DNA of 64,000 nt from positions 84,486 through 148,485 of the forward strand of contig NZ_LMNW01000004.1 in assembly GCF_001423125.1 (NCBI RefSeq), written 5' to 3'. This document shows, piece after piece, positions 46,398 to 55,931 of this stretch. The translations under genes were made by a program, and so were the position numbers. Below the pieces are notes generated by a model. The model saw only the letters and a list, made by a program, of their open reading frames with translations. It was not told the origin of the DNA and made no database searches. This DNA comes from Duganella sp. Leaf126. GTDB lineage: Bacteria > Pseudomonadota > Gammaproteobacteria > Burkholderiales > Burkholderiaceae_D. Every line of letters starts with the position of its first letter. Positions within the stretch are counted from its first letter, which is position 1.

Positions 46398-48608
46398 ATG
46401 CAACGCTTCTTGACTGATTATGTTCCGCGCCTGCTTGCTGCGCTGACGCTGCTGGCCCTGGCGCCGGTGGTGGATGCTGCCGAATTGGGCGATATTTCTC
46501 CGCGCTCCTACATCGGCCAGCCCTTGTCGGCCGATGTCGAGCTGCTCGCTGGCGACGGCGGCCCGGTGCAGGCGCGGCTGGCGCAGCCGGACGTCTATCG
46601 CGGCGCCAGCATCACCATGAACCCGGCACTGGCCTCGGTCAGGATGACGGTGCTCAAGCGCGACGGCAAGGATGTGCTGCATCTGGCCACAGCCAGCCCC
46701 GTCAATGCGGACTACGTGCACGTCTATGTCGAGCTCAGTGCGGGCGGCCGGCGCGATATCCGTCTGGCCACCGTATGGCTGCAGCCCGATCCCAACCCGG
46801 CGCCACCGCCCCGGGCCACCGCTGCGGCGGCGCCGGCCGCGGTTGCGCCTGCTGTCCTCGCTGCGGGCGAGTCGTCCAGGCCAATCGATGCTGCAGCGGC
46901 AAGCGCTGCGCGTACGGTCCGCGACCGCGCGCGACCGGCGCCGATGCCATCGTTCCACGAATCGGAAGTCGGCGGGCCGGGCGGCTTGAAAGCCGCTGCC
47001 GCGCAGGCACGGACGCCGGCGCTGGTGCCGGTGCGAGACATTCCCGAACGCATTTCCGAAGCACTGGGCTCACGCGTGAACGCGTCCGCCAGGAGCGCCG
47101 CGACCAGTCCGGCCAAGGCAGACGCCAGCGCCATCGCCCAGCCTGCCGCCCAGAGTGTGAACAGGCTTGCGGCGGTGCCGGGCCTGCATGCAAAAAACGC
47201 AGCGGGCAATTCAGTGAACAGTGCAGCAACTGGCGACGCAGCCGACGCTGGAACAAGCGCAGCGTCCCGCACGGCACCTCATGCCGCAGCCAACGCTGCG
47301 CCTGGCGCAGCGACCCGTGCAGCAACTGGCGACGCAGCCAACGCTGGAACAAACGCAGCATCCCGCGCGGCACCTCATGCCGCAGCCAATGCTGCGCCTG
47401 GCGCAGCGTCCCGAGCAGCGACTGGCACCGCAGCCATTGCCGGACCCAACGCAGCGTCCGCTGCAGCGACTGGCACCGCAGCGGGTGGCGCCAATGTCAA
47501 TGCGGGACACGATGCCGGATCCCACGTTGCAGCCAACGCTGGCGCAGCGAAGCCGGCGGCAAGGTCGCAGGGAAGGCTGGCTGACAGCCCGGGTGGCAAG
47601 GCAGCTGTGATGCCGGCCGTGACGCTGGCAGGGAAGGCGGACAGCCAGTCTGCTGCCAAGTCGGACGCTGCTGGCGCGCCGCCGGTGCAGGTGTCGCAAG
47701 CGCTGTTGCCGCTGCCGCCGTTACCGTTGCCGGCCGGCGTGAAAAAATCCGCGCCGGCGGCCTGCGCGCCGACCGGCGCCAGCGCCAGGGAGTGCCGCGC
47801 GCTCGACCTGCAGAGCCAGGCGCTGTCGAGCAAGCTGGCAGAGCTGGAAAAGAAAATGAAGCAGTTACAGTTTGCGGTGGGCGGGACGGCTGGCGCGGCT
47901 GCCGCTGCTCCTGCCGCTACTGCTGCTGCGCCGGCATCGCCACAGGTGCCACCGGCCTCGGCGCCTGCTGCTGCAAAGGCTGGCAGCGCCAGCACGCAGG
48001 CCGGGTCCGATGCCCCTGCAAAGGCTGGCGGTGCCAGCACGCAGGCCGCGTCCGCTGTCGCTGGAAAGGCTGGCAGCGCCGGCACACAGGCCGCATCCGA
48101 TGCCGCTGCCGAGGCTGGCGATGCCAGCACGCGGGCCGCGTCCGCTGCTGCGGCAACTTCCGCACCCACTGCGCCGCACGCCGAAGCGGATACCGCCAAG
48201 CCACTGGCCATCGCGTCCGGCCTTGGCGAAGCCAGGGCGGCCACGCCGGGCGCGCCTGCCGCGAGCGCTCCAGCAGCCTCCGCCTCCGTCAGCACGCCGG
48301 ACGCTGCTGCGGCCCCTGCCGCAGCGCCGGTACCGCAGCGCCGCGTCCTGCCCAAGCTGAAATACAAGAAGGAAAAGCCGCCCGAAGAAGCGTCGAGCCA
48401 TCTGCCGCTGATCATCGGCGGTGCCGGGGCGGCGCTGCTTGCTGGCGCTGGTGCGCTGTTCTACCTGCGGCGCAAGAAATCCGGTGCGCCGATGAAGATC
48501 TGGCAAGGCTTCCGCAAGAAACCGGGCGCAACCGAAGCGGCCGGCGACGAGTTCCACGAAGTGCCCACGCCAGAGTGGGCGGCTCCGGGACCGGCAGTCC
48601 AGTCTTGA
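46398..48608 (+). CDS. FimV-like exported protein with Ala-rich repeats, 736 aa
   Basis: The signal peptide (about 1-28, ending VVDAAEL) and the next ~110 residues ([20 protein letters not shown], in part) are the FimV N-terminal domain that organises cell-pole and type IV pilus functions. No LysM motif is seen. Residues ~130-580 are Ala/Gly/Ser/Thr-rich, with two tandem repeats. A short coiled coil (about 468-500) and a single membrane helix near residue 675 ([20 protein letters not shown]) then a cytoplasmic tail follow. The start at 46398 is preferred for its signal peptide, but 46356 is possible. Confidence 0.82.
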   Translation: MQRFLTDYVPRLLAALTLLALAPVVDAAELGDISPRSYIGQPLSADVELLAGDGGPVQARLAQPDVYRGASITMNPALASVRMTVLKRDGKDVLHLATASPVNADYVHVYVELSAGGRRDIRLATVWLQPDPNPAPPPRATAAAAPAAVAPAVLAAGESSRPIDAAAASAARTVRDRARPAPMPSFHESEVGGPGGLKAAAAQARTPALVPVRDIPERISEALGSRVNASARSAATSPAKADASAIAQPAAQSVNRLAAVPGLHAKNAAGNSVNSAATGDAADAGTSAASRTAPHAAANAAPGAATRAATGDAANAGTNAASRAAPHAAANAAPGAASRAATGTAAIAGPNAASAAATGTAAGGANVNAGHDAGSHVAANAGAAKPAARSQGRLADSPGGKAAVMPAVTLAGKADSQSAAKSDAAGAPPVQVSQALLPLPPLPLPAGVKKSAPAACAPTGASARECRALDLQSQALSSKLAELEKKMKQLQFAVGGTAGAAAAAPAATAAAPASPQVPPASAPAAAKAGSASTQAGSDAPAKAGGASTQAASAVAGKAGSAGTQAASDAAAEAGDASTRAASAAAATSAPTAPHAEADTAKPLAIASGLGEARAATPGAPAASAPAASASVSTPDAAAAPAAAPVPQRRVLPKLKYKKEKPPEEASSHLPLIIGGAGAALLAGAGALFYLRRKKSGAPMKIWQGFRKKPGATEAAGDEFHEVPTPEWAAPGPAVQS
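47223..47510. repeat. 96-bp in-frame tandem repeat in the FimV-like gene
   Basis: Copies of a unit starting GCAGCRACTGGC begin at 47223, 47319 and 47415 (96-bp spacing), with a further 48-bp half unit at 47463. The 32-residue peptide unit is Ala-rich ([20 protein letters not shown], in part). The frame is preserved. Confidence 0.8.
47973..48152. repeat. 45-bp in-frame tandem repeat in the FimV-like gene
   Basis: Four units of 45 bp code for 15-residue repeats such as [15 protein letters not shown] and [15 protein letters not shown]. Substitutions between units are frequent but no indel breaks the frame. Confidence 0.8.
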
Positions 48609-48725
48609 GCGCTGGCACGGCAGTTTCCGCTTCGGTCACTGCCTGACGCGCTGTTGGCACGATGGCGAACTGGGGTATAGTGATCGACGCTTCCCGGCAT
48701 CGTTCTCCCTTTTTGAAAGCGCCAC

Positions 48726-49937
48726 ATGACTGCAGCCCAGGATCAACAACAGTACCAGGCGTTCAAGCAACGCGGTCTTCAACTCGATATGTCGCGCGGC
48801 AAGCCGTCGCCCGAGCAGCTCGACCTGTCGAACGCCTTGCTGAACGCGGTGGACGGGTACCGGGCCGCCGACGGCGCCGACGGCCGCAACTACGGCGGCG
48901 GCGTCGGTCTGCCGGAGGCGCGCGCATTGTTCGGCGAGCTGCTGGACGCGCCTGCAGCGCAGGTCGTGGTCGACAGCAGCGCCAGCCTGGGTCTGATGCA
49001 TGACGTGATCGTTTATGCGCTGCTCAACGGCCTGCCGGGCCAGGCGCCGTGGGTCCGCGAGCCGGCCAGCTTCCTGTGCCCGGTGCCCGGTTACGACCGC
49101 CACTTCGCCATTTGCGAAACGCGCGGCATCCGGATGATCAACGTGCCGATGGACGACGACGGCCCCGACATGGACCTGGTGGAACAGCTGGTCGCTGCCG
49201 ACGCCAGCATCAAGGGCATGTGGTGCGTGCCGAAATACAGCAATCCGGGCGGCGTGGTGTACTCGGACGCCGTGGTGCAGCGCCTGGCGGCAATGCACAC
49301 CGCTGCACCCGACTTCATCCTGATGTGGGACGACGCGTATCGCTTCCACCACCTGGGCGCAGAAAAGCGCGCCGTGCAGGGCATCCTCGAAGCGTGCGCC
49401 GCTGCCGGCAACCCGGACCGGGCCTTCGTGTTCGCGTCCTCGTCGAAGATCACCTGGGCCGGATCGGGCATTGCCGCACTGGCGTCGTCGCCGGCCAATA
49501 TCGCCTGGTGGACCCGGCATGCAGGCATCCGCAGCATCGGTCCGGACAAGATCAACCAGCTGCGCCATGTGCGCCTGCTGAAAGACTTGCCGACCGTGCA
49601 AGCGCTGATGGCACGCCACGCGGCGCTGCTCAAGCCCAAGTTCGACGCCGTCCTGGCGCAATTCGACCGCTACCTGGGCGATGTACCGGGCGTCAGCTGG
49701 ACCCGCCCGCAAGGCGGTTATTTCATCGACCTGATCACCCCCGACGGCGCCGCCAGGCGCACGGTCGCCCTGGCCAGGGAAGCCGGCATCACCCTGACCC
49801 CGGCCGGCGCTGCCTTCCCCTACGGGAACGACCCGCGCGACCGCCACATCCGCATCGCCCCCAGCTTCCCGTCGCTGGACGAGATCACCGCAGCGGCGCA
49901 AGGCATCGCCCTGTCGCTGCGCCTCGCGCTCGCATGA
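48726..49937 (+). CDS. Class I/II PLP-dependent aminotransferase (type Ic aspartate aminotransferase-like), 403 aa
   Basis: The sequence matches the ~400-residue family of MocR-like aspartate aminotransferases: LDMSRGKPSPEQLDLS, NYGGGVGLPEARALF and CVPGYDRHF-type loops at the N-terminus. The PLP lysine is in SSSKITWAGSG (about residue 240). It probably transfers amino groups from aspartate or a related amino acid. It stands alone, downstream of the FimV-like gene. No strong ribosome-binding site is seen at the ATG. The following 283 bp hold two palindromic repeats. Confidence 0.9.
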   Translation: MTAAQDQQQYQAFKQRGLQLDMSRGKPSPEQLDLSNALLNAVDGYRAADGADGRNYGGGVGLPEARALFGELLDAPAAQVVVDSSASLGLMHDVIVYALLNGLPGQAPWVREPASFLCPVPGYDRHFAICETRGIRMINVPMDDDGPDMDLVEQLVAADASIKGMWCVPKYSNPGGVVYSDAVVQRLAAMHTAAPDFILMWDDAYRFHHLGAEKRAVQGILEACAAAGNPDRAFVFASSSKITWAGSGIAALASSPANIAWWTRHAGIRSIGPDKINQLRHVRLLKDLPTVQALMARHAALLKPKFDAVLAQFDRYLGDVPGVSWTRPQGGYFIDLITPDGAARRTVALAREAGITLTPAGAAFPYGNDPRDRHIRIAPSFPSLDEITAAAQGIALSLRLALA

Positions 49938-50030
49938 GGGAACTTCGTCAAGCCGGCTGCGCGCCGCGCTCAGCTACACAAGACGCGATCGGGCCGCTGG
50001 CTGCGGTTTTGCGAGATCCCTGTAAAGCAT

Positions 50031-50060
50031 CGGGGTCAGATCCTGTCGGATCTGTCCCCG
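50031..50060. repeat. Palindromic GGGGTCAGATCC-type element
   Basis: CGGGGTCAGATCC and GGATCTGTCCCCG are 13-bp arms with one mismatch around a TGTC loop. GGGGTCAG-type palindromes are frequent intergenic elements in related genomes as I recall; it is not followed by a T-run. Confidence 0.65.
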
Positions 50061-50106
50061 AAGCCGTCAAGTTAAGCGAAAACTATTGATGTTGTCAGCA
50101 TAAAAA

Positions 50107-50195
50107 CGTCGTCCCTGCGCAGGCGCGGACCCAGTGTGGCTGGCATGTCGACGCATCTCGCAGAATTTGGGTCCCCGCCTTCGCGGGTACGACGG
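50107..50195. repeat. REP-like element between convergent genes
   Basis: An arm CGTCGTCCCTGCGCAGGCG with GGACCCA (50107-50132) is followed by an inverted arm TGGGTCCCCGCCTTCGCGGG with TACGACGG (50168-50195). It is a diverged copy of the element at 12174-12281. It lies between the aminotransferase gene and the FliT-like gene. Confidence 0.75.
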
Positions 50196-50220
50196 ATATC
50201 TGACTCTGAAATGAGGGGAA

Positions 50221-50499
50221 CTACTGGCGCGGCAGGCCGGGGATGGCGGCCATCCAGGGATCGGCGAGGTCGCGGATTTCGCGGTCGTTGGCGAGGATCT
50301 GTTTCAGCAGGTCGATCTTGCGCAGGCGGGGGGCGCCGTCCAGGGCGGGGACGCCGGTGGCGGTGGCGCGCGCTGCGGTGGCGCACTGTCCTTCGAGCTT
50401 GCCGACGCCGTCCCAGTCGCCGATGCGTGCGGCGGCAGCCATTTGGGTGCTCAGGCCGGCAATGTTTTCGTACATCGAGAGGACTTCGGAAGTGTTCAT
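50221..50499 (-). CDS. FliT-like flagellar chaperone, 92 aa
   Basis: The helical protein with YENIAGLSTQMAAAARIGDW, in part, then RKIDLLKQILANDREIRDLADPWM follows the FliT pattern, in which FliT holds the filament-cap protein FliD and in some species antagonises FlhDC. No other flagellar gene is in the window, so it may be an orphan copy. It is on the same strand as, and downstream of, the HDOD gene, but a terminator separates them. Family assignment is by pattern only. Confidence 0.72.
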   Translation of the reverse strand: MNTSEVLSMYENIAGLSTQMAAAARIGDWDGVGKLEGQCATAARATATGVPALDGAPRLRKIDLLKQILANDREIRDLADPWMAAIPGLPRQ

Positions 50500-50608
50500 C
50501 AGCTCACCAGGGTAGTTGCGATATCAGGACGGATGACCGCTTGTCTTGATTAACGTCCGCTCTGGCGGGAACTTGAGGGCAAAAACCAAAATAATTTAAA
50601 AAAATGCG

Positions 50609-50641
50609 AAAAAAAAGCTGCCGGATCGATGTCGGGCAGCT
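50609..50641 (-). terminator. Terminator after the HDOD gene (minus strand)
   Basis: Read on the minus strand, AGCTGCC and GGCAGCT form a 7-bp stem with a 12-base loop, followed by eight T. It lies 43 bp after the HDOD stop codon. Confidence 0.75.
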
Positions 50642-50683
50642 CGGGAGGAAAACGGCGGCGAAATCGCCGCGCAATATTGCCGT

Positions 50684-51511
50684 TTATTTCACCAGTTCTT
50701 CGAGGCCGGCGCTCAATTCGTCCGGCGGCGGCATGTCGTCGATCAGGGCATTGTCGTCCAGGCCCAGTTCTTCGGCCAGATCGGTCGGGTAGCAGGCGGC
50801 GATTTCTTCGCCAGTCAGGCCGGCCTGCTCCACCCGCGCGCGCCACGCGGCCAGCGCGACCACGGCAGCCAGGCGATTGAGTTCGCCATCCTTGTGCGGT
50901 TCGGGGAAGGCGGCGATGGTCTCGGCGAAGGTTTCCGGGAATTTCCAGCGGCGCGCCAGTTCGGCGCCCACGTCGGCGAAGGTGTAGCCGAACGAGGCGA
51001 CTTCGGCGTCGAGCCGGCGCGCGTCCATCGGACCGGCCACCTTGTCGAGGGCCATCGCTTTTTCCGGCATGGCCGAGTGGATCACCAGCTGGCCGATTGC
51101 GTGCATCATGCCGATGGTGAAGGCCAGGTCGGTGTTTTCCCGGGTTTTCTTGGCGATCCACTTGGCCGTCACGGCCGTGTGCAGGCTGTAGCGCCAGAAT
51201 TGTTTCAGTTCGAGGCCGGGCACCGTCTTGAAACCGCTGACCAGGCCGGAGCTGATCACGAGCGTGCGCACCGTGACGAAACCGAGCATCAGTACCGCAT
51301 CTTCCACCGTGCCGATGCTGCGCGAGACATGGTAATAGGCCGAGTTGGCCAGACGCAGCAGCTTGGCGCTGAGCACCGGATCCGTCGACAGCTTTTTGGC
51401 GATCTCCTCGGTGGAGACGCTGGCCTTGTCAAAGCTGCTGATCAATTCTTCGACAACTTTCGGGGCCGTGGGCAACGCGGTCGGATTCTGGAACAGTGCA
51501 TCAAGTTTCAT
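50684..51511 (-). CDS. HDOD-domain protein, 275 aa
   Basis: HDOD domains are HD-related domains without a metal site, found in signalling proteins. LPTAPKVVEELISSFDKASVS, quoted in part, LSAKLLRLANSAYY and VRTLVISSGLV at residues 12-90 are typical, and the domain runs to about 210. The usual HD catalytic residues are absent. GAGGAG upstream on this strand sets the ATG at 51511. There is no output domain fused, so its partner is unknown; proximity to a FliT-like gene hints at motility control. Confidence 0.9.
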   Translation of the reverse strand: MKLDALFQNPTALPTAPKVVEELISSFDKASVSTEEIAKKLSTDPVLSAKLLRLANSAYYHVSRSIGTVEDAVLMLGFVTVRTLVISSGLVSGFKTVPGLELKQFWRYSLHTAVTAKWIAKKTRENTDLAFTIGMMHAIGQLVIHSAMPEKAMALDKVAGPMDARRLDAEVASFGYTFADVGAELARRWKFPETFAETIAAFPEPHKDGELNRLAAVVALAAWRARVEQAGLTGEEIAACYPTDLAEELGLDDNALIDDMPPPDELSAGLEELVK

Positions 51512-51734
51512 ATAGGATCTCCTCGGTGATAGGCACGTTGCTATGGGTTAACTATATAGCGATTCGTCACCGGGAAGAAGCGTTTTGATGCCTGACCGTA
51601 TCTTTTCTGCCGTCCGCCGTTTTACATTTGGGTGGGCAAGCGCACAGAAGCTCAGCCATGAGAAGCCTATAGTGGAACCCATGCACACAGCGTTGTGTGT
51701 CCGGTAGCTTCAACATTGACCCAAGGAGTGCATC

Positions 51735-51926
51735 ATGAACGAAGATCAAGTCAAAGGTAAGGCGAAAGAAATCGGCGGCAAAATCCAGGAAGGCGCCGGC
51801 AAAGTGGTCGGTTCTTCGGAGCAGCAGGCCAAAGGCCTGAACAAGCAAGCCGAAGGCAAAATGCAAAAGTCGGTTGGCGACGCTAAAGAAGCCATCGACG
51901 ACACCCTCAAGGGTAACCGCAACTAA
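51735..51926 (+). CDS. CsbD-family stress protein, 63 aa
   Basis: MNEDQVKGKAKEIGGKIQEG, in part, with a repeated G-K-x-x-G-K pattern and the final DTLKGNRN identify CsbD, a small hydrophilic protein induced by general stress in many bacteria. AAGGAG upstream sets the ATG. The 223-bp region before it contains a TATAGT (51668-51673) and a CACACA-GCGT-TGTGTG dyad (51684-51699), either of which could be regulatory. Confidence 0.92.
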   Translation: MNEDQVKGKAKEIGGKIQEGAGKVVGSSEQQAKGLNKQAEGKMQKSVGDAKEAIDDTLKGNRN

Positions 51927-51958
51927 GCATTGCTCGACCGCTTGGTAAGCAGGTAAAC

Positions 51959-51988
51959 AAGGGCCGCTATCGCGGCCCTTCGTTGTTT
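51959..51988 (+). terminator. Terminator between csbD and the convergent peptidase gene
   Basis: AAGGGCCGC, a TATC loop and GCGGCCCTT form a perfect 9-bp stem, followed by CGTTGTTTT. It fits termination of the csbD transcript. Confidence 0.85.
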
Positions 51989-52006
51989 TGCACGCCCGGT
52001 CGGCAA

Positions 52007-54232
52007 TTATTTCGCAGCGTCGGGCATCAGGTTCTTCTTGAAGAAGGCCTCGATCATGCCGTACACGTGGCGCTGCGGCACCTTGCCGGAAATGCCGTGC
52101 TTGGCGCCGGGGTAGGTCATCAGCTCGAACTGCACATTGCGCGCGACCAGCGCGTCGATCATGCGCGTGGTGTTGGTGAACAGCACGTTATCGTCAGCCA
52201 TGCCATGCACCAGCAGCAGCTTGGATTTGAGTCCGTCGACATGCGAGAACACGCTGCCCGACTTGTAGCCGGCCGCGTTCAGCGTGGGCGTACTCATGAA
52301 GCGCTCGGTGTAGTGGGTGTCGTACAGCGACCAGTCGGTCACCGGCGCCACCGACACGCCCATGGCGATCTTGTCCGATCCCTGCGACAGCAGGCGCAAG
52401 GTCATGAAGCCGCCGTAGCTCCAGCCGAACACGCCGATGCGCTTGGGATCCACGAAGCTCTGCTTGCTGAGCCACTCGATGCCGGTCAGCTGGTCTTCCA
52501 CTTCCACCCGGCCCATGTCGAGGTAGATCGGGTCGGTGAAGGCGCGCTCGCGGCGGCTCGAACCGCGGTTGTCCAGGCGCCAGACGATGAAGCCCTGCTG
52601 CGCCATGTACTGGTCGAACAGGTTGCCCCATTTACGCGACACGTGCTGCGCGCCGGGGCCGCCGTAGGTGGACAGGAACACCGGGTATTTCTTGGCCGGA
52701 TCGAAGCCGGACGGCTTGGTGATCGAGTAGTACATGGTCTGGCCGTCTTTCGACTTGATGGTGCCATATTCGGGACGCAGGTGGGCGTCCAGGTATTTCG
52801 CATACGGGTGGCTGGCGTTCAGTTCATTGTGCTCGAGCCAGCTGATCATGGTGCCGTCAGGACGGCGGATGCTGACCTGGGGCGGCGTGTTCGGATCGGA
52901 ATAGGTATCGACAAACACTTCGCCATTGCCGGCGAAACTCGCATCGTGCCAGCCGTCGCCCTGCGTGATGCGGGACGGGCGGTCGGCGGTGGAACCGTCG
53001 AGCTTGAGCGCATAGGTCTGGCTGTCGATGACGGCGTCGCGGTTCGACTGCACGAACACGCGGCCGGTTTTTTCGTCGACGGCCAGCACGCGCTCGACCC
53101 CCCATTCGCCGCTCGAGATCGGATGCAGCAGCTTGCCGTTCATGTCGTACAGGTACAGGTGCTTGCGGCCGGTGCGTTCGGACGACCACACGAAGCCCTT
53201 GCCCTTGGCCAGGAAGCGCAGGTCGTCGAAGATATCGACCCAGGTCTTCGAGGTCTCGGTGATCAGGACGCGCTGCGCCAGCGTGGCGGCATCGACCGAG
53301 ATCAGTTCCAGTTTTTTCTGGTCGCGGCTCTGGCGCTGGAACAGCAGCGCGCGGCTGTCGCTGCTCCAGTCGGCGCGCACCAGGTAGATATCCTGCTCGG
53401 CGCCGAGATCGACATTGCGGATCGCGCCGCCGGCTGGCGACACGATCTTCAGTTGCACGGTGGCGTTAGGCTTGCCGGCGGCCGGGTAGCGCTGGTCGAT
53501 CACATCGGTGCGGTCGGCATAGATTTCGAAGCGGCGCACCACCGGCACCTGCGCTTCATCGTAGCGCTTGTAGGCGATGGCGGAATCGTCGGGCGCCCAG
53601 TAGTAGCCGGTGGTCTGGTGCATTTCCTCCTGCGCCACGAACTCGGCCTCGCCGTTGTGGATGGTGCCGGCGCCGTCGGTGGTCAGCTGGCGCTCCGCGT
53701 TGGTGGCGAGGTCGATCACGAACAGGTTCTGGTCGCGCACGAAGGACAGGTAGCGGCCCTTGGGCGAAATCTTCGGATCGAGCACATTGCCCTTGGCCAC
53801 CAGGCGGGCGGCGTCGGGCTTGGCGGCGTCGATCAGGTACAGGTTGCCGGCGATCGGCACCAGCAGCTGCTTGCCGTCCGGCGACCAGCTGTAGTTGAGG
53901 ATGCCCTTCAGGGCGGCGGTGCGGGCGCGTTCGCGGCGCGCTTTTTCGGCGTCGGACAGATTTTCTTCAGGCACCAGGGTTTTCGAATCGACCAGGCGGT
54001 GTGTCGATTTGTCCTTCAGGTTGTACTCCCACAGGTCGAGCTGGAACTGGTTGTCGTCGCGGCCCTTGAGGAAGGTGACGCGGGCGCCGTCCGGGGACAC
54101 TTTCAGGTTGCGCACGCCGGGGCCGCTCAGCGACGGATCGGAATGGATGCGGTCCAGGGTCAGTTTTTCGGCAGCGGCATGGCCGCCTGCCAGCATGGCG
54201 CACAGCGTGATGGGAGCGAGAATGAAGCGCAT
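52007..54232 (-). CDS. Exported prolyl oligopeptidase-family (DPP-IV-like, S9) peptidase, 741 aa
   Basis: A signal peptide (about 1-22, ending GGHAAA) precedes an eight-bladed propeller and a C-terminal alpha/beta hydrolase. The catalytic Ser605 is in GWSYGG, with the expected Asp in HGMADDNV and the His in GAKHGISG. The motif YYSITKPSGFDP and the N-terminal KVSPDGARVTFLKGR place it with dipeptidyl peptidase IV-like S9 enzymes, which remove Xaa-Pro dipeptides. The ATG at 54232 gives the clean signal peptide. It is convergent with csbD. Confidence 0.92.
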   Translation of the reverse strand: MRFILAPITLCAMLAGGHAAAEKLTLDRIHSDPSLSGPGVRNLKVSPDGARVTFLKGRDDNQFQLDLWEYNLKDKSTHRLVDSKTLVPEENLSDAEKARRERARTAALKGILNYSWSPDGKQLLVPIAGNLYLIDAAKPDAARLVAKGNVLDPKISPKGRYLSFVRDQNLFVIDLATNAERQLTTDGAGTIHNGEAEFVAQEEMHQTTGYYWAPDDSAIAYKRYDEAQVPVVRRFEIYADRTDVIDQRYPAAGKPNATVQLKIVSPAGGAIRNVDLGAEQDIYLVRADWSSDSRALLFQRQSRDQKKLELISVDAATLAQRVLITETSKTWVDIFDDLRFLAKGKGFVWSSERTGRKHLYLYDMNGKLLHPISSGEWGVERVLAVDEKTGRVFVQSNRDAVIDSQTYALKLDGSTADRPSRITQGDGWHDASFAGNGEVFVDTYSDPNTPPQVSIRRPDGTMISWLEHNELNASHPYAKYLDAHLRPEYGTIKSKDGQTMYYSITKPSGFDPAKKYPVFLSTYGGPGAQHVSRKWGNLFDQYMAQQGFIVWRLDNRGSSRRERAFTDPIYLDMGRVEVEDQLTGIEWLSKQSFVDPKRIGVFGWSYGGFMTLRLLSQGSDKIAMGVSVAPVTDWSLYDTHYTERFMSTPTLNAAGYKSGSVFSHVDGLKSKLLLVHGMADDNVLFTNTTRMIDALVARNVQFELMTYPGAKHGISGKVPQRHVYGMIEAFFKKNLMPDAAK

Positions 54233-54383
54233 GAAGAATATGTCTCGAAATGTGGGCAAGTCGAGACGATACCAGACTGGCCCCCGGGTGGCGAGGTGGC
54301 AATCTTTTGAATAAGACAGTGAATGACGTTTTTAGTTTGGTGCGCCGTGCACCGTGGCGGGGCGCGGCGTACGCTCTCCGCGG

Positions 54384-55781
54384 TCAGTGCACGGCCGCAG
54401 CGGCTGCCACGCGCTGCCGCGACAGCCGCTGCAGCGCCCAGCTCAGCAGCACCGCCGCCACCGTCAGGCCCACCACCAGTCCGATCCAGAAGCCCGCGGC
54501 TGCCATCGGCTGCGCCGGCGCCCACGGCAGCCATTGCGGCGCCAGGCCCAGCCAGCAGCCGATCGGCAGCGCGAAGCCCCAGAAGGCCAGCACCTGGATC
54601 AGCATCGGCTGGCGCGACACCTTGTAGCCGCGGATCGCGCACGAGGCCGCTACTTGCGTCGAGTCCGACAACTGGAACAGCGCCGCGAACAGCAGCAGGT
54701 GCGCACACAGTTGCTGCACCGCCGGGTCCGACGTGTAGGCGCGCGCGATCTGGTGCCGGCACACCACGATGAAGATGGCCGACACCACGGCGAACGCCAG
54801 CGCCATCCACACGCCCACCCAGGCGATGAAACGGGCCCGTGCCGGTTCGCCTTCGCCCACGGCCTGGCCCACGCGCGTGATCAGCGCAATGCCAAAGCTG
54901 AGCGGCACCATGAACACCAGCGAGGTGAAATTGAGGGCGATCTGGTGCGCCGAGATCGGCACCACGCCGTAACGCGCGACCAGCAGGCTGACCGCGCCAA
55001 AGGCGCTGACCTCGGCAAAATAGCTGATACCGATCGGCACGCCCAGGCGCAGCATGGCGGCAATCTCGGGCCAGTGCGGTCCCTCCAGTTGGGCGAACGG
55101 GTACGTGGCACGGTAGGCCGGCGCGCGGCGTATCCACAGCAGCATGGCCGCCAGCATCAGCCACATGCACAGCGCGGTGGACACGGCGCAGCCGACGCCG
55201 CCCAGCGCCGGCAAGCCCCAGTTGCCGAACACCAGCAGCCAGTTGACGAAGACATTGAAGCACAGGCCGAGGATGGCGATCATCATGACCGGCCGCGTCT
55301 GGTTGATGCTGGTGCTGTAGCCGTACAGCGCGCGGTAGGCGGCAAACGGCGGCAGGCCGCAGCTGATGATGTGGACGAACCGCTCGGCCTGCTGCTGGAC
55401 GTGCGGCGTCAGGTACAAGTGGTCGAACAGCAGCGTGGCCAGGTTGGCCAGCGCCATCGCGATCAGGCCCACGCCCAGCGATTTCCACAGCGACTGGCGC
55501 ACCGCGTGCGGCACGCGCGCGAGCTGGCCGGCGCCGATGTCGTGCGCGACGATGCTGTTAATCGCCATCATGGTGCCGCTGACGGTGACCAGGATGATCG
55601 ACCAGATCGAGGCACCCAGCGAGACGGCGGCCAGCTCGTCGGCGCTAGTGTGGCCGGTCATGGCCACGTCTGCCACACCCATGCCGACCGTTGCCAGCTG
55701 GCCGATCAGCATGGGCCAGGCCAGCTGCCACAGCGAGGAAACTTCGGCGCGGATATTGCGGACAGTGAACGAGTGCGGCAT
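54384..55781 (-). CDS. MATE-family multidrug/Na+ antiporter (NorM-like), 465 aa
   Basis: Twelve predicted helices and MATE-type motifs are present: LAWPMLIGQLATVGMGVADV in part at the N-terminus, GLPPFAAYRALYGYSTSINQTRP-type loop near residue 145, and a second-half repeat with LNFTSLVFMVPLSFGIALITRVGQ. It exports cationic compounds using Na+ or H+. The ATG at 55781 is preferred over a TTG eight codons upstream. It is divergent from cbpA. The 151 bp between it and the upstream peptidase start show no gene. Confidence 0.92.
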   Translation of the reverse strand: MPHSFTVRNIRAEVSSLWQLAWPMLIGQLATVGMGVADVAMTGHTSADELAAVSLGASIWSIILVTVSGTMMAINSIVAHDIGAGQLARVPHAVRQSLWKSLGVGLIAMALANLATLLFDHLYLTPHVQQQAERFVHIISCGLPPFAAYRALYGYSTSINQTRPVMMIAILGLCFNVFVNWLLVFGNWGLPALGGVGCAVSTALCMWLMLAAMLLWIRRAPAYRATYPFAQLEGPHWPEIAAMLRLGVPIGISYFAEVSAFGAVSLLVARYGVVPISAHQIALNFTSLVFMVPLSFGIALITRVGQAVGEGEPARARFIAWVGVWMALAFAVVSAIFIVVCRHQIARAYTSDPAVQQLCAHLLLFAALFQLSDSTQVAASCAIRGYKVSRQPMLIQVLAFWGFALPIGCWLGLAPQWLPWAPAQPMAAAGFWIGLVVGLTVAAVLLSWALQRLSRQRVAAAAAVH

Positions 55782-55931
55782 GGAAACCTGACGAAAGAGG
55801 GGCAACCCTTGATTTTACTGTGAGACACACCACCTTGCGGATTATCATTTGCATCACACACGCATTCCGCTGCCGCCGATCTGCGCTAGACTGTTTTCAG
55901 GAAGGCGGGCAGCCCAAACAGGAGCATCAAG

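Noticed and set aside
47208..48152. Separate repeat-protein genes in other frames of the FimV-like gene
   Set aside because: Frames on both strands stay open because the repeats are in frame with each other; the annotated frame has the signal peptide and FimV domain.
54250..55823. Long plus-strand frames opposite the MATE gene
   Set aside because: Antisense shadows with Arg/Ala/Pro-rich composition and no motif.
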